NCBI GenBank assembly: GCA_014529385.2 | Contig: CM043963.1 | Span: 3,229,001 to 3,293,000 of the forward strand | Direction of reading: 5' to 3' | Length of the DNA stretch: 64,000 bases | Source of the DNA: Adiantum capillus-veneris | Lineage: Eukaryota > Streptophyta > Polypodiopsida > Polypodiales > Pteridaceae | Part shown: positions 31,268 through 42,418 of the stretch, in pieces | How positions within the stretch are numbered: position 1 is the first letter of the stretch | Layout: the number at the start of each line of letters is the position of its first letter | Program-made: the position numbers and the translations under genes | Notes under the pieces: generated by a model | The model's database searches: none | What the model was told of the DNA's origin: nothing | The model's input: the letters and a program-made list of their open reading frames with translations, nothing else

Positions 31268-32673
31268 TGACATAATAATCTAATATCTAACCAACCCAAC
31301 TAATTTTCTCATATTAAACGGATCATTTAATGTGGGAGAATAGACGAGAACAAGAATTAGAATATAGACATGTTCATACAGATCTATCTCACCCACAGGG
31401 CCAATGGTAAAGGGGTCCAAATGAGAGATGGTCTGTCAAAGAGCAAGGATAACCAATGGAGCTTAAAATACCTTAGGGTTAGATTCATTAAAGACCTCCA
31501 ATGGTTAGTGTTAAAAGTCCTTTGACCTTAGGTAAGCTAGGGCTGAGCTTGAGCTTGAGGTGCTTGTCGGGCTTGATGAATAAGGTGCTTGTCATGCTTG
31601 ATGAATAAGGTTCTTGTCGTGCTTGCTGACTAAGATGCTTGAGGTGCTTGTCATGCTTGCCGACTAGGGAGCTTTTGAGGTGCTTGTGGGAACACTATCC
31701 AAGCTTGAGGTGCTTTGTCATGCTTGCTGACTAAGGTGCTTTAGGGTAAGGTGTTCCACAAAGTCAAAAAGATCCCTACAAGGAGGGGGAGATCCCTACA
31801 AGAGGGGGCTAGAGACAACAGACCACACACACCCTCACACAAGGCAAGCTTGGTACCAAGAAGGCAAATAGGACACTTGTCAAGCTCCTCCTCATGTTAC
31901 CATCATGGTGTGCCTAAAGCCTATTGGTTGGCCTCCCAAGGGATCCGATGATAGTTTAGTAGATTTAATTAAGTATTTTTACATTTAAAAATTCTCTCTT
32001 AAAGGGAAAGGGGGACACTTGTTCCAAGTCTACCCTTGTTGCTTGATATGTTTCCTGTAGGTGATTGGCTAGGCTTGGAAGGGTCCAATGAGCTTCAAGC
32101 ATGAGCTACAAGGGGGGTCGACCAAAGCAAGAAGGGGTCTAACTTGGGGGGTATACTCTCCCACACACACTCATTGTGTGGAGTGCAAATTGAAAGAGCT
32201 CCATTTCCTTCTCCAAGCTAGTAGAGAAGTTGAGAGCCTACACCAACATTCTTGGCTATGGAATGCAAATCCAACCAAGAGCCATGCTTCAATGCTTAAG
32301 CTTGTCATCTTCTCCATCTTCATTACTATTCTATTATGTATGCTAGCAAGAAGAGTGATGATAAGTGAGGAACTACCTCTTTCTCCTATGGAATGTTTCT
32401 TCTTCCTCTTCCCTACCCTCATTCCCCGCTAGCTCTCTCCACCTTTGAAGGTGTTTGAGGCCTTGGGACTGAGGCTTGGGATAGTTAATGATTTTTGCAA
32501 AGTTTAAGCTATTCTTGTGATGCATGAAGCTTTTCATATTCATTGCATCACCTAGGTCACAAGAAACACAAAGATTGTATTTTACCAAGTCTCTGTTGAT
32601 GGGAGAATCTATAATACAAATGCCTATTTGAGGGGGGGATCGCGGCTCCACATAAATCTGGTCCTCAATTGTT
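31268..32673 (+). repeat. 3' LTR of H1, truncated at its end
   Basis: It begins TGACATAATAATC and aligns with E's LTR (60125-61602) as far as GGTCCTCAATTGTTGT at 32673. The last roughly 175 bases of the LTR are absent. U3 carries a degenerate tandem array of GGTGCTTGTCATGCTTG-type units at about 31555-31745. Confidence 0.85.
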
Positions 32674-33570
32674 GTGCAAAGAAGAAATCATATATGTATC
32701 TAGATACCACAAGAAACCATTATTAGTAGTATTATGGAGAGTTGCCTTGTCCATAGGGTGCACATGTTGAGATAGCGACATATTGCAACCAATGTGCCAT
32801 TGGTCATTTAGTGAAGGACTGCCCAACAAAGCTCTACATGGAAAAGAAGAAGCAACTAGCCAAAAGCAAAGTTCAGATAGTGACAACAAGGGAACGGAAG
32901 CAGGAATCCCCAATGAGATCTCCGGAAAAGAAGCAGATCTTATCGTAGAGCACAAAAGATAGGCTCAAGACACAGTTGCTTGAAGTCAAGGGTGTCAACG
33001 ACATTATCATAGAGAATCAGGCTTTCAAAAAAGATCAATTGAAGCAGCTGATTCAAGATAGCTTAAAGAACCTCAGTGAGGACAAGTCAAAGCATCCAGA
33101 AGGTGATGAAGATGAAGCTCGCAGTTCAGGGTTTGAGAGCAAAAGAAGCCAAGATTCTGAAGATGGTAAGCAAACCCAAGAAGAGGTAGCAGAGGTAGCA
33201 ACAAAAATTTAGTGTCACCTCACAAGACAAAGCCATGCAAGTTGAATTAATGGATGAAGCTGAAATTCTACAAGAGAATTCCTCTACTATAGACTCTACA
33301 AGGATGATTGAAGAAATCAAAGAGCAAAAGAAGCTAAAAAGAAGATGTAGCTGAAGTTTTAGAATCCACAGAAGAAAGGGAAATGAACAACTTTAAAATT
33401 GACTACCAAGGACAAGCAATGCAGGATATAAATGAATATTTTCGAGAAGAGACTCTACAAAAACCCATGGAACAATGGGAACCAAAGGCCACGGCGACCA
33501 TTGCATCAGAAGAAGAGAGTCAACCTCAACATCCTGCTACACTAGCTTAAAAATATTTCCAAGAATAAAA
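32674..33570 (+). pseudogene. Element K: zinc-knuckle gag fragment
   Basis: The plus strand at 32784-32822 reads CNQCAIGHLVKDC, a nucleocapsid-like zinc knuckle with one residue fewer than normal between the second Cys and His (CX2CX3HX4C). It is followed by a Lys/Glu-rich, probably helical stretch (32976-33212) and more acidic sequence with stops to about 33570. Together with the next ORF it looks like gag-protease of an LTR element. No match to the chromoviruses or copias here. Confidence 0.5.
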
Positions 33571-33753
33571 GTCACCATTGAATGACCTTCAAGTGCTAGA
33601 AGAAGTAAATAGTGACAAAGAGCTTCTGAAATCAAGAATCAAGGCGTCACAGTCAGAAACTAGCAATGAAGACCAACAAGCAGCTTAGGCTATAGACCCT
33701 CCCCAAAGCTAATCAAAAGATAGTAAGCACTTGGGACATGCTACAACCAGTAA

Positions 33754-34479
33754 ATGAAAAAGAAAATCAACATACAAGAGGATGACAAAGCTTCCAAGGC
33801 ACAAAAGTCCAAGAGAAGTACCAAAAGCAAAGAGGACATCAGTTACTTGGCAGCCAACAAGAAGATTAAATTCTCGTTGGATGCGCATGAGAAACTGAAA
33901 TTCAATTTTACAACAGACATAGATTGCACTGCCATGACTAATGTCATGTATTTTTGGCTGTGGTTACTTCTAGATAAGCCAGAACTGTATGAAATTCAGG
34001 TACAGGTATCCCTATCAAATGGAGTTAAGGTCACAAGTTTGGGGATTGCAAAAGCTACCCTTAAACTACGGTCAAAGATAGTTAAAGACAAATTCCTAGT
34101 AGTGGATTCTTCCAAAATGAGTACAGATTTGATTTTATCCAAGCTATGGGCAAAAACACTTGAAGAAGAATCTGAATCTTCAATGATGGTCATCACGACT
34201 AGCTCTCAAGAAAGCCAGCCTACTACCACTCCAAGATTATCGTTTGCCGATAAAGGCAAAGCGAAAATGAGCCCACAAATGTCCTACCAACAGAAGCAAC
34301 CCCTTAAATCAGAGTCTTCAATCCAAACCGGAAAAGTTCAAGACAGAGCTTCTATATCAACTGACCACATGCTTACACATGAAAGGCAGACTCCAAAGAA
34401 AATCTTTCAACCGAAATACCCTACACTGCGAGATCGCCACCGCCAAAGGTTTTCAAAGGTCTACATTAAAGCTGAATAA
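33754..34479 (+). pseudogene. Element K: retropepsin-like ORF
   Basis: A 241-codon frame starts with a Lys-rich region. Residues about 75-130 resemble the second half of a retropepsin: VQVSLSNGVKVTSLGIAKATL, then KDKFLVVDSSKMSTDLILSKLW, which parallels the flap-adjacent strand and the DLILGxxWL strand. At the expected active-site position it reads DIDCTAMT, so no catalytic D-S/T-G is left. The last 90 residues are Ser/Gln/Thr-rich. Protease assignment is by pattern only and could be wrong. Confidence 0.45.
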
Positions 34480-36457
34480 ATAAAGTTCAAGGACCCATAT
34501 GGTTAAATGATCCTAGCCAATTGACGAAAGGTAAACACATGGGATGGATAGACTCCCACTATAGTTTAGCAGAGCAAGGCTATTATGAGGGCCAAAAGAA
34601 ACTACAGACCTCGGCTTATGCGGTGGATAAAGGTTTCAAAAAGCATCCCAAAAAAGGCAACAAAGCTCTTATTTATATCGCCAAAGGAGACCAACCAACA
34701 AGGCTCGCCAAAGATACGCAGAAAATTTCAAATCCAGCTGGCCTTCATACCAACATAGGACTTCATCGGTAAATAATCCCAAAAATGGCACTCTTGTACA
34801 TCTCAATGCGACATCAAAAACATCATGGGAAGTGCTATCTACAATTCTTCAAGCACAAAGTTACTATCAAGGAAATCGGAGAATTTGGCTACCAAAGATG
34901 CCAGGTAAAAATTCTTCAATCAAACGACTTCAGGTTGAAAATAATCGCAATTTCACGGAAGGAAAAATCAAGGACAATGTCACAGTCAAGGCAAAGGATA
35001 TCTACAAAGACACGCTAATCACACGATGCAGATACAAATGGGTGCCAAAAGAACAACACATACCGAAGCAGATTGAAGTCATCTCTAGCTCTCAAGAAAT
35101 GTCAAGACATGATAGACAAAGTGTTACAGAGAATGGAGCGAGCCAATCTTCTCAATTGCCAGTATGGTCCTTTACAAATCCTCTCTTCAAGGATGGGAGT
35201 TTTGAATTTCAAAACCTATTTTTGGTCGAAAGCTCCCAAGAGTAAGTCAAGTCACCATAAAATCATGGCATAAGAGTCAAGAGTCTTGCAGCTGAGCCAC
35301 TAAATGAGCAAGCATCAGACCCAAGCTTCATGTCTTAATATTTTTTGTGGTCTATGAGTCTAGATATTTACATTATAGCTCAAGCTAGAAGAGTTGAGCA
35401 TATTGTAAAATTGAGTCGCTCATGCTGGATAGGTGAGCAGAAGAGTCAAAGACTAACAATTTTATTTGGTGGAGAGGCGGAGTAATCCACAAAACACTCA
35501 CACACATGTACACAGTGAGGAGAATGAAAAAACCTCGAGCATCAACAGCCCTTCTTGTGAGTAATGGCAGCTCTTGAAGTCAAACATATGTTTGCTTCTA
35601 TAGCTACATTCACTCCTGGAAGCACCCATTCAAACTCTTCTCGCACAACATATTGTTTCCCATGCATCTATCTGTGCAAGCATATATAATGTCCATCATT
35701 GGACATTTGCATTTGACACGATTTGTGTTCCACCCATGCATTTACACAACAAAATGACGATGACGAAGCGGTAATAGGTTTCATAAGCATTTGCTCAACA
35801 ACAACGACTCTGACTCAAGCTACTAACACTTATCCAATGTATATCCAGTCAGTAATAGTAGCCATACGGCCATAAGTACTTTAACTTAACAAAACTCGGT
35901 TACATCAAAACATAAGTACATATAGCCTCACATTTAGTTGTGACTAAAGGTATTTTTTTCCCACTGGGTTTTTCCCTTTAGTCCTATCCAGGTATCCAAG
36001 ACCTTCATTTTGTAATATACGCCACATTTTATTTTTACTATTTTATTTTTTATATAAACACAGAAAAGTAGACCAACGACATCCCCAAACAACTACATGC
36101 TCATCAACTAGAAAATCAAAGGGGAGCGGCCCACAAAAAATTCAAAAAGGCTTCAAGTTTACAGGTACAAATGCAGGATGACACCCAAAGAACAAACAAT
36201 ACAGAGCTACCAAGATAAAGACTTGTTGCAACAACAAACCTCACTCAACCTATTCCGATACAACAACCAATCGGAGGGGGAGAGCTATGGCTTCAACTAC
36301 ACTACATGTACAAGAAAAAGGTAACTCTACAACATACAAAGCATCTAGTAGAACCAACTGCAACAGCAAAAGCTTCAACCAACACCAAAACATGAAGCAC
36401 CTTTGAAGGCCACTGCGGCCACTTGTCGGGGATGACAAGAATTCGGAGGGGGAGCGT
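34480..36457 (+). other. Noncoding part of element K
   Basis: About 2 kb without a recognisable domain. Short frames such as 34832-35245 are open but show no motif. No RT or integrase is present. A purine run, GGAGGGGGAGCG (about 36446-36457), ends it and sits where a polypurine tract belongs. Confidence 0.5.
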
Positions 36458-37453
36458 GTTGACACGCCAACCTTTCAACAACGCTTCCACAAAGATTCCA
36501 TGAAGATTCCCCAAAGATTCTATATGAAGATTCTAATGAAGTGATGAAGATGAAGATGGCTGTTGTAATGTGAAGATACAAGCTCATGGACATCATCGAA
36601 TATCCCGTTATTATCATTTTGAGCCATTACGGCCACTTTTGTAATGTTTACATGAACTTCATATTTTAAGTCGGCAATTGTATTTTGGCTGCAGATGCTT
36701 GTTGGATGAGAAAAGCTAGCTCATGGTGTTGTAATTAAGCTCTATAGAAGCCTAGGGACAAATCAGGTCATTTTGGCCGGACATTAGGTTTTCTAAGGCT
36801 TGATATATAAACCAAAACCTAAACCTTTGTAAAGGGACTTCTAATAATATTATCTTCTGTGTCGACTAGGAGACTACGAGAGAGTGACAGAGTTTGTGTG
36901 TGTGCTACAAGAGCTACAGTGGTCAAAATCACACACGGAGAGCAGCAGCATGTTGCCCATGAGGAGAGCTACGCGTTGATGCTTACATCACGCGCGTTTG
37001 TCTGTGTTTTGGCAGATTCACCCGCGAGCTACTTTTGGAGTTTCGGTGAGTAAACGTTGTCCGTTTTTTCATTTCAGTATATGTGCACGATCAGAGTGAG
37101 TAGAGCTACACATTAGGCATGTTAGATTTTAGAAACAGTGACCTGTAAAATCCGACCAGACATACTACGTGTTTTCTACAAGGAGGGTATTGGGTTAGGA
37201 TTTTTTGTCAAAGACCTTAGGGATAGCGGCCTTCCAGTGTGTGTAGGACTTCCCTTGAGTTTCGTGAAGTTTCGAGATAGTTTGATGGGCTTTTGGCTTG
37301 TGGTAGCATCATAGGAGACTCTCACATTCACAGAACTGATGGCATGTAGATTTGATATCTCTGTAGGAAGTAGTCATTAGTCGGTCGAGTAGAGGTTGAC
37401 ACCCTTTGCTTGCTTCCACGCGCCTGCAAGTTGAGCTTCGTCCTCAGTTGACA
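36458..37453 (+). repeat. Probable LTR of element K
   Basis: It starts TGTTGACACGCC directly after a polypurine-like run. It contains TATATAA near 36803 and an A/T-rich sequence downstream. It may end near CTCAGTTGACA (about 37453). No second copy is in the window, so both the LTR call and its right end are provisional. Confidence 0.5.
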
Positions 37454-37477
37454 TTATATGTTAGGTGAGTTCTCGCT

Positions 37478-37996
37478 ATGCTGACGTCCATCGCGGCGTA
37501 TCCCCAACAGGGGACAACCTGGGTAACACCTGAGGGGGATGAAATGCCACAACTCATATTGTTAAATATGATAGGATCAATGCATATAGCTCGTGATTAC
37601 CTACCAGATGAAGGCTTGACAGACATTGAAATCAGTAGTGTCTCAAAAGACTATAGCTCACAAGATTCGGAGTCAAAATCATCAATTGAAATTGACTATG
37701 TGGACAAAGAATCTGAGTTAAATCTTGGTGAAAATGTGGGGATAAACTCTTCAGGGCCCAGTGGTACCCTAGATGACAATTTATCCGGGAGAGGAGAAGA
37801 CACAAGTAGCGATTCATCTAGTGACTCTTCACTGGAGAAAGGTCGTAATAAAAAATTAGACAAGAGGAGTAAGATATATAAGAGGCAACAATATCGAGCA
37901 AATGTGTGTACTAGGATAAATGAAAAGAAATCTAACGTAGAATGTCTCAGTTATATGGGGGCATGTGATGCTCATCGGAAGTTGGAAGATAATTGA
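37478..37996 (+). CDS. Intact acidic Ser-rich ORF, inverted copy of the G linker
   Basis: A 172-codon frame from ATG to TGA. It is very acidic with Ser/Asp runs (DTSSDSSSDSSLEKG) and ends in a basic stretch (KKLDKRSKIYKRQQYR). It is the same sequence as the protease-RT linker of element G, which lies inverted at 41910-41288 and contains stops there. No enzymatic motif. It is most likely the linker of a second G-family copy in plus orientation, preserved by chance or by youth; a separate protein is possible but unsupported. Confidence 0.45.
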   Translation: MLTSIAAYPQQGTTWVTPEGDEMPQLILLNMIGSMHIARDYLPDEGLTDIEISSVSKDYSSQDSESKSSIEIDYVDKESELNLGENVGINSSGPSGTLDDNLSGRGEDTSSDSSSDSSLEKGRNKKLDKRSKIYKRQQYRANVCTRINEKKSNVECLSYMGACDAHRKLEDN

Positions 37997-38116
37997 GGTG
38001 AATACCTTCAGAGCATCATGTGGTGCAATCCAAAACCCATTGACATCTCATAGCTAGAGGCTCTAGAGAAGCCAAAGTTGAGTCATACTGTAAGGAGACA
38101 AAAAACTCAAGAGCTA
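37509..38116 (+). repeat. Inverted repeat arm 1 (G-family linker)
   Basis: It aligns in reverse complement with 41288-41910. Shared stretches include GAGGGGGATGAAATGCCAC and CATTGACATC. By eye identity is in the mid to high 80s percent. Confidence 0.85.
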
Positions 38117-38144
38117 GCCAGGTTCCAAAAATCGTAGTGTTTTT

Positions 38145-38441
38145 CTTGTTGATACCCTTGACTTGGATGGTACTCTTATATAGAGCTGGCTTTCCTAACT
38201 GAAACCACACTCCATATGATAGCATATTATATTTATCACATGTGTCTAATAAGATGTTACATAACACTTTCCCATAGGCACTGTTTAACTCAATCGGGTA
38301 TCGTAGAGGCGTGTCAGAGTCCAACCAATCACCCTCTATTTCAACTTGAAATGCATGTGTAACTCCAAGGTTGGCCTCTCGTTGGCGTCTAATACGTTGT
38401 TGTTGCTCCTTAGCCTTATCTTGAGCTTGTATCTTTTTCAA
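38145..38441 (-). pseudogene. Extra retropepsin-like tail downstream of G integrase
   Basis: After the integrase C-terminus a minus-strand frame opens with a coiled-coil-like run (KKIQAQDKAKEQQQRIRRQR). About residue 60 onward it reads NILLDTCDKYNMLSYGVW and LGKPALYKSTIQVKGINKKN, which resembles a retropepsin active-site region with D-T-C in place of D-T-G, then the LGx...L...QLANG part. It runs into the inverted-repeat arm near 38116-38145, so its natural end is lost. A protease after integrase is unusual; it could instead be a piece of another element. Confidence 0.4.
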
Positions 38442-38465
38442 TTCTGATTGTTCCTTGGCTACCTT

Positions 38466-39700
38466 TTATTTATGGATGGCACATAGCTCGTCTTGGCTTA
38501 AAGAATCATAGTATATTTTAAATTTACTCCCATTGAGGAATCCAATGGTTTCAACTCCATCAAGAGTTTCCACACAAATGGTACCTTGTAGGGTGATTTT
38601 GCATACTCTATATGGTCCTTTTTTTGCATGTTTTCTCGTTACACACTCCATACATAAGGAATTTATCCCCAACCTTGATATCCTTATTCTTTAAATGTCT
38701 GTCAAACCATTTCTTTCTCCACAAGTGAATTTTTCACAACCAATTGTCTTCTTCATCTAACCTCTCAAGGATATATAAACGCTCAACTAAAGGGTTTGTG
38801 AAGCTACCCACAAACTAGGAATTACAAACTCCCATGCATAACTACTTCTTGGCCATATACCATCTTGAATGGTGTACAATTAATAGCCTTTTTTGTAAGC
38901 AGTACGATAAGCCCATAGAGCTGATGTAAGCTTCAAATCCCAATCTGTGCAATGAGCTTCCACTGTTTTGGTCAAGACAGAAATTAAAGTCTTGTTAGTG
39001 CTCTCATCTTAGCCATTTTCTTGTGGATAATAAGGTGCAGATGTATGGTGGTCTATCATGAAGTTTGTTGTGATTTCCTTTAACAATCCATTTATAAAAT
39101 GATTACCATTGTCACTCACAATCTCAAGGGGACAACCAAATCGTGTAATAATGTTCTCAAAGAGAAACTTAGCGGTTGACCTTGCATCAGCCTTGCATGT
39201 CGCCTTAGCTTCTGTCCACTTTGTCACATAGTCAATGGCAACAATAATATGTCGAGATTGAGTGTTACAAGCTGCTGGATTAATTGGGTCTACAAAGTCT
39301 AAACCCCATTTTTTGAATAATTGAGTCACTTTAATAGGATGTAAGGACATTATTCTTTCGTTGTGTGATCTTGTAAGGTTGGCATTCATCACACCCTTCT
39401 ACAAAAAGTGATGCATCCCTAAATAAGGTAGGCCACCAATAGCCTGATTGCAATACCTTTTTAGCAGTTAGTTCCCCATAAAAATTTCCTCCAACTATAC
39501 CCATGTGGGCTTCTTGCAGTATGTATAAATACTCATCCTCACAAGCACAACATCTAAGAATATCATCCTTCCCTAGCTTGCAGAGTTTCTACAATTAGAG
39601 AATAAGGTTCACATTCCTTTAATACTTTCGGAGCTATATCCTTATGAAGCTCTTTGGGTGAAAAACCATTAACTAAAAAGTTCACAATCTTCTCACTCCA
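38466..39700 (-). pseudogene. Integrase of G
   Basis: The zinc region is at about 39560-39380 (HMGIVGGNFYGELTAKK, then CDEC). The open frame 39392-39009 covers the core: WGLDFVDPI with the first Asp, IVSDNGNHFING with the second; a stop follows YYPQENG just before the segment with the Glu (DESTNK). The C-terminal domain at 38672-38466 has KKGPYRVCKITLQGTICVETLDG. Multiple stops lie between these parts. Confidence 0.85.
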
Positions 39701-40372
39701 TTCAGGCATGGTCTATCGGGAAATTCGTCATCAATTCGAGTAGGGTCTTCAACATTGGGTATGTGAGACAAATGATCCGCCATGACATGTATTTTATCAA
39801 GTGTCACCACAATGGTAAAATTAAACTTGAGAAGAATTAATAACCATTTATGTCATTCTTCCCATGGAACAAGGTTTATTCACTAGATACAACAACGCTT
39901 CGTTATCCACATAGAAAACAAACTTGCTGGCAAGAAGGTAGTAGCAAAATTTCTTTACTACGTAAATCATAGCTAAACCTTCCCACTTTGTAGTGGTGTA
40001 GTTTCTCTCAGCGTCATTTAATTGACAACTTTGAAAGCTAATGGGATAGTCCATATTATGTTCTCCTGGTTGAGCTAGAACACACCCAATTGCAAAGTTT
40101 GATCCATCAATATGCGCATGAAAAATTACATTCCAATCGGGCACTCGTAGGATGGGAGCACTTGTCAAGGCATTTTTTAATGACTCATAAGCATGGTCAC
40201 ACTCCACGGTCCAGTGGAACTCGATAAGAAGCTTGTACAATGGGCAAGCTATCTCAACAAAGTTTAAAATAAACCGCCGGTAAGATACCAACATGGCCCA
40301 TGAACCTTTGAACTCCTTTATAGTTTGTGGGTAGTGTGGCTTTAATTTTACTCTCATCTGTGGAAATTTCAT
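39701..40372 (-). pseudogene. RT thumb and RNase H of G
   Basis: The minus-strand frame 40372-39848 reads TIKEFKGSWAMLVSYRRFI, DHAYESLKNALTSAPIL, DWNVIFHAHIDGSNFAIGCVLAQPG, and FVFYVDNEALLYLVNK, the gypsy RT-RNase H order. Below it the chromodomain-less linker to integrase is readable as DHLSHIPN (about 39780). Confidence 0.88.
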
Positions 40373-41287
40373 TTTTGGACACTATGTGCCCTAATATGAC
40401 TCCATATTTAATCCAAAATTGACATTTGAAAGGGTTTAAGGAGATGCTTCACAAAACTCCCTCAAATATTCTCTAAAAGCAATATTTATTAATCTTTGGA
40501 AGGTAGCAAGGCCATTGGTTAAGCCAAAATCCATAACACGAAATGTGAACACTCAAAGTTCGGTTATAAAAGTAGTTTTAGCTTGGTCGTCTAGTGCAAT
40601 TGTGATTTGATTGTAGGCAGAGTACCCATCTAAAAAGCTATAAGCTTCCTTACTTGAAACTCTTTCAAGCACATGTTCCGAATAGGTCAAGGAGTAATGG
40701 TCTCTCCTAGTGGCGGCATTGACCTTCTTGAGATCCATGCACACTCTGAGTTTCCTGTTCTTTTTTGGCACAATAACTACTGGAGACACCCATTCTAAGT
40801 TCTCGATAGGATATATGAATCCTCATTTGACAAGCTTTTCAATCTCTTCTTGAAAAATCTTTACATACTTAGGATTCATTGGGTAGGGTTGTTGCTGGGC
40901 TGGTTTAGCCATGCTTTCATGGAAATTGTGTGTTGCACCACGGAAGGTGGAACACCTTTCATATCATGATATGTCCAAGAAAATGTATCCTTGAATTCCT
41001 TGAGAATCTTTTTAAGTACATATTCCTCAGTCTCTGTCAGATCTTGGGCAATGAAAATAGATTTGGACTCCTCACCTGGTTTTGCTAACTCTATTTCCTA
41101 AACTATCACGGGGGCCATCATAGACTCCATTACTTCCATCGATAGGTGTTCTCTGGGCCTTTGTATAGACAACCTTATGCTCCTCCGTGGTGTAGGATTT
41201 GAAATGCTCAGGTGCATGATGTAAATCTGTGGGGTCTTGTTGTTCTGAGGACTATAATTTCTCTTTCACTTCCTTTTGTTGTTGAGA
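40373..41287 (-). pseudogene. Reverse transcriptase of G, active site deleted
   Basis: The RT approach is readable at about 41080-40800 (EYVLKKILKEFKDTFSW, EEIEKLVK). 40789-40553 gives SPVVIVPKKNRKLRVCMDLKKVNAATRRD and SFLDGYSAYNQITIALDDQAKTTF, typical fingers and palm. After a stop, DFGLTNGLATFQRLINIAFREYLREF is followed almost at once by LNPFKCQFW, so the stretch that should hold the YxDD catalytic motif (about 30 residues) is missing. This RT cannot work. Confidence 0.88.
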
Positions 41288-42018
41288 TAGCTCTTGATTT
41301 TTTTGATTCCTTACAGTATGGATCAACTTTGGCTTCTCTATAGCCTCTAGCTATGTGATGTCAATGGGTTGTGGACTGCACCACATGAAGCTTTAAAGGT
41401 ATTCACCCCAATTATCTACCATCCTCTGATGAGCATCACATGCCACCATATAACTGAGCCATTCTACAGTAGATTTCTTTTTATTTAGCCTAGCATGCAC
41501 ATTTTCTGGATATTGTCACCTCTTTTATCTCTTACTCCTCTTGTTTAATTTTTGATTACAACCTTCCTCCAGTGAAGAGTCACTAGATGAATTGCTACTT
41601 GTGTCTTCTCCTCTCTCGGATAGATTGTCATCTAGGGTACCATTGGGCCCTGAATGGTTTGTCCCCACATTTGCACCAAGATTTTACTCAGATTTCTCGT
41701 CCATAGAGTCAATTTTAGCTGATGATTCCGACTTTGAATCGTGTGGGCTATAGTCTTTTGAGATGCTACTGGTTTCAATGTCAGTCAAGCCTTCATCTGG
41801 TAGGTCATCATCAGCTATATACATTTCCCCTATCATATTAAACGGTACGAGTTGTGGCATTTCATCCCCCTCATGTGTTACCTAGATCATCCCCCTATTT
41901 CCCCAAGTGTCTACGGTTGCTGCTAGGTGGACCCAATCCACGTTGTTAGACTCAGTCATCCCAGGTAGAACATCCATATAAGGGGAATCTTCCTTAACAT
42001 CAGTGTCCTTTTTATACG
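41288..42018 (-). pseudogene. Protease-RT linker of G
   Basis: Minus-strand frame with several stops: acidic, Ser/Asp-rich, ending in basic residues, matching the intact plus-strand ORF at 37478-37996. 41288-41910 is the second arm of the inverted repeat. It connects to protease at 63056 on the far side of F. Confidence 0.7.
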
Positions 42019-42260
42019 TGTAACAATACTAAAATTTTCATAATAATTGATATCTAATTCTCCTAAATTATTTTTTCATGTTAAACTGATCATTTAATAT
42101 GGGGAAGTACCAAGGGAGAAAAAGCTAGAATATTGGTTAAGTTGGCAGACCGGCCACAATAGGGATCCAAAGGAGGGAAAATAGCGATCCAAAGGGGGGG
42201 CCATCTACAAAAGAGCAATGTGCAACAATGGGCTTTAAAGACCCTAAGGTTCAGCCCATT

Positions 42261-42265
42261 AAGAC
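42261..42265. repeat. Target-site duplication of element Z, left
   Basis: AAGAC, repeated at 48135-48139. Removing Z restores the F LTR sequence seen uninterrupted at about 61,714. Confidence 0.95.
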
Positions 42266-42418
42266 TGTCAGGACACCGGCAAGGCCGAACTAGACAAGGG
42301 TAGGGTTGGGCTAGGAAGTGTGGAAAGGGAGTCCAACTAGGGCAAGGGGCCAGGGGCTATGCTATATAGTGGGTGGTTGGGTGGTGGAATCCTAGGTTCT
42401 AGTTCCCCTTGTCTTACA
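42266..42418 (+). repeat. 5' LTR of Z
   Basis: 153 bp, TGTCAGGACACC to CCTTGTCTTACA, with CTATATAG near 42360 as the likely TATA region. It matches 47978-48134. Confidence 0.92.

Larger units (their letters stand above)
931..32673 (+). mobile_element. Chromovirus H1 (Ty3/gypsy), interrupted by elements A and H2
   Basis: H1 is one chromovirus copy in three blocks: 931-976 (a scrap of gag), 6530-8427 (gag to early RNase H) and 29279-32673 (RNase H, integrase, chromodomain-like tail, 3' noncoding region, truncated 3' LTR). The blocks join in register when compared with the related element E at 54-61 kb: copia A divides the gag at CTTAG, and H2 lies inside the RNase H. The 5' LTR and most of the first gag exon are missing, replaced on the left by an unrelated retropepsin fragment. 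The 3' LTR lacks its last roughly 175 bases. The copy is dead through deletions, frameshifts and stops. Confidence 0.85.

Noticed and set aside
33754-34479. Endogenous pararetrovirus (caulimovirid) origin for K
   Set aside because: No movement protein, no RT and no coat-type Cys/His motif; a probable LTR nearby fits a retrotransposon better.
36250-36617. Three overlapping minus-strand ORFs
   Set aside because: They straddle a polypurine-like tract and an LTR start on the plus strand, show no domain, and look like shadows.
42014-42040. Exact start and TSD of F
   Set aside because: TGTAACA (42019) and a mutated TG at 42036 are both possible starts, and neither gives a TSD matching GCAAT after 63055.
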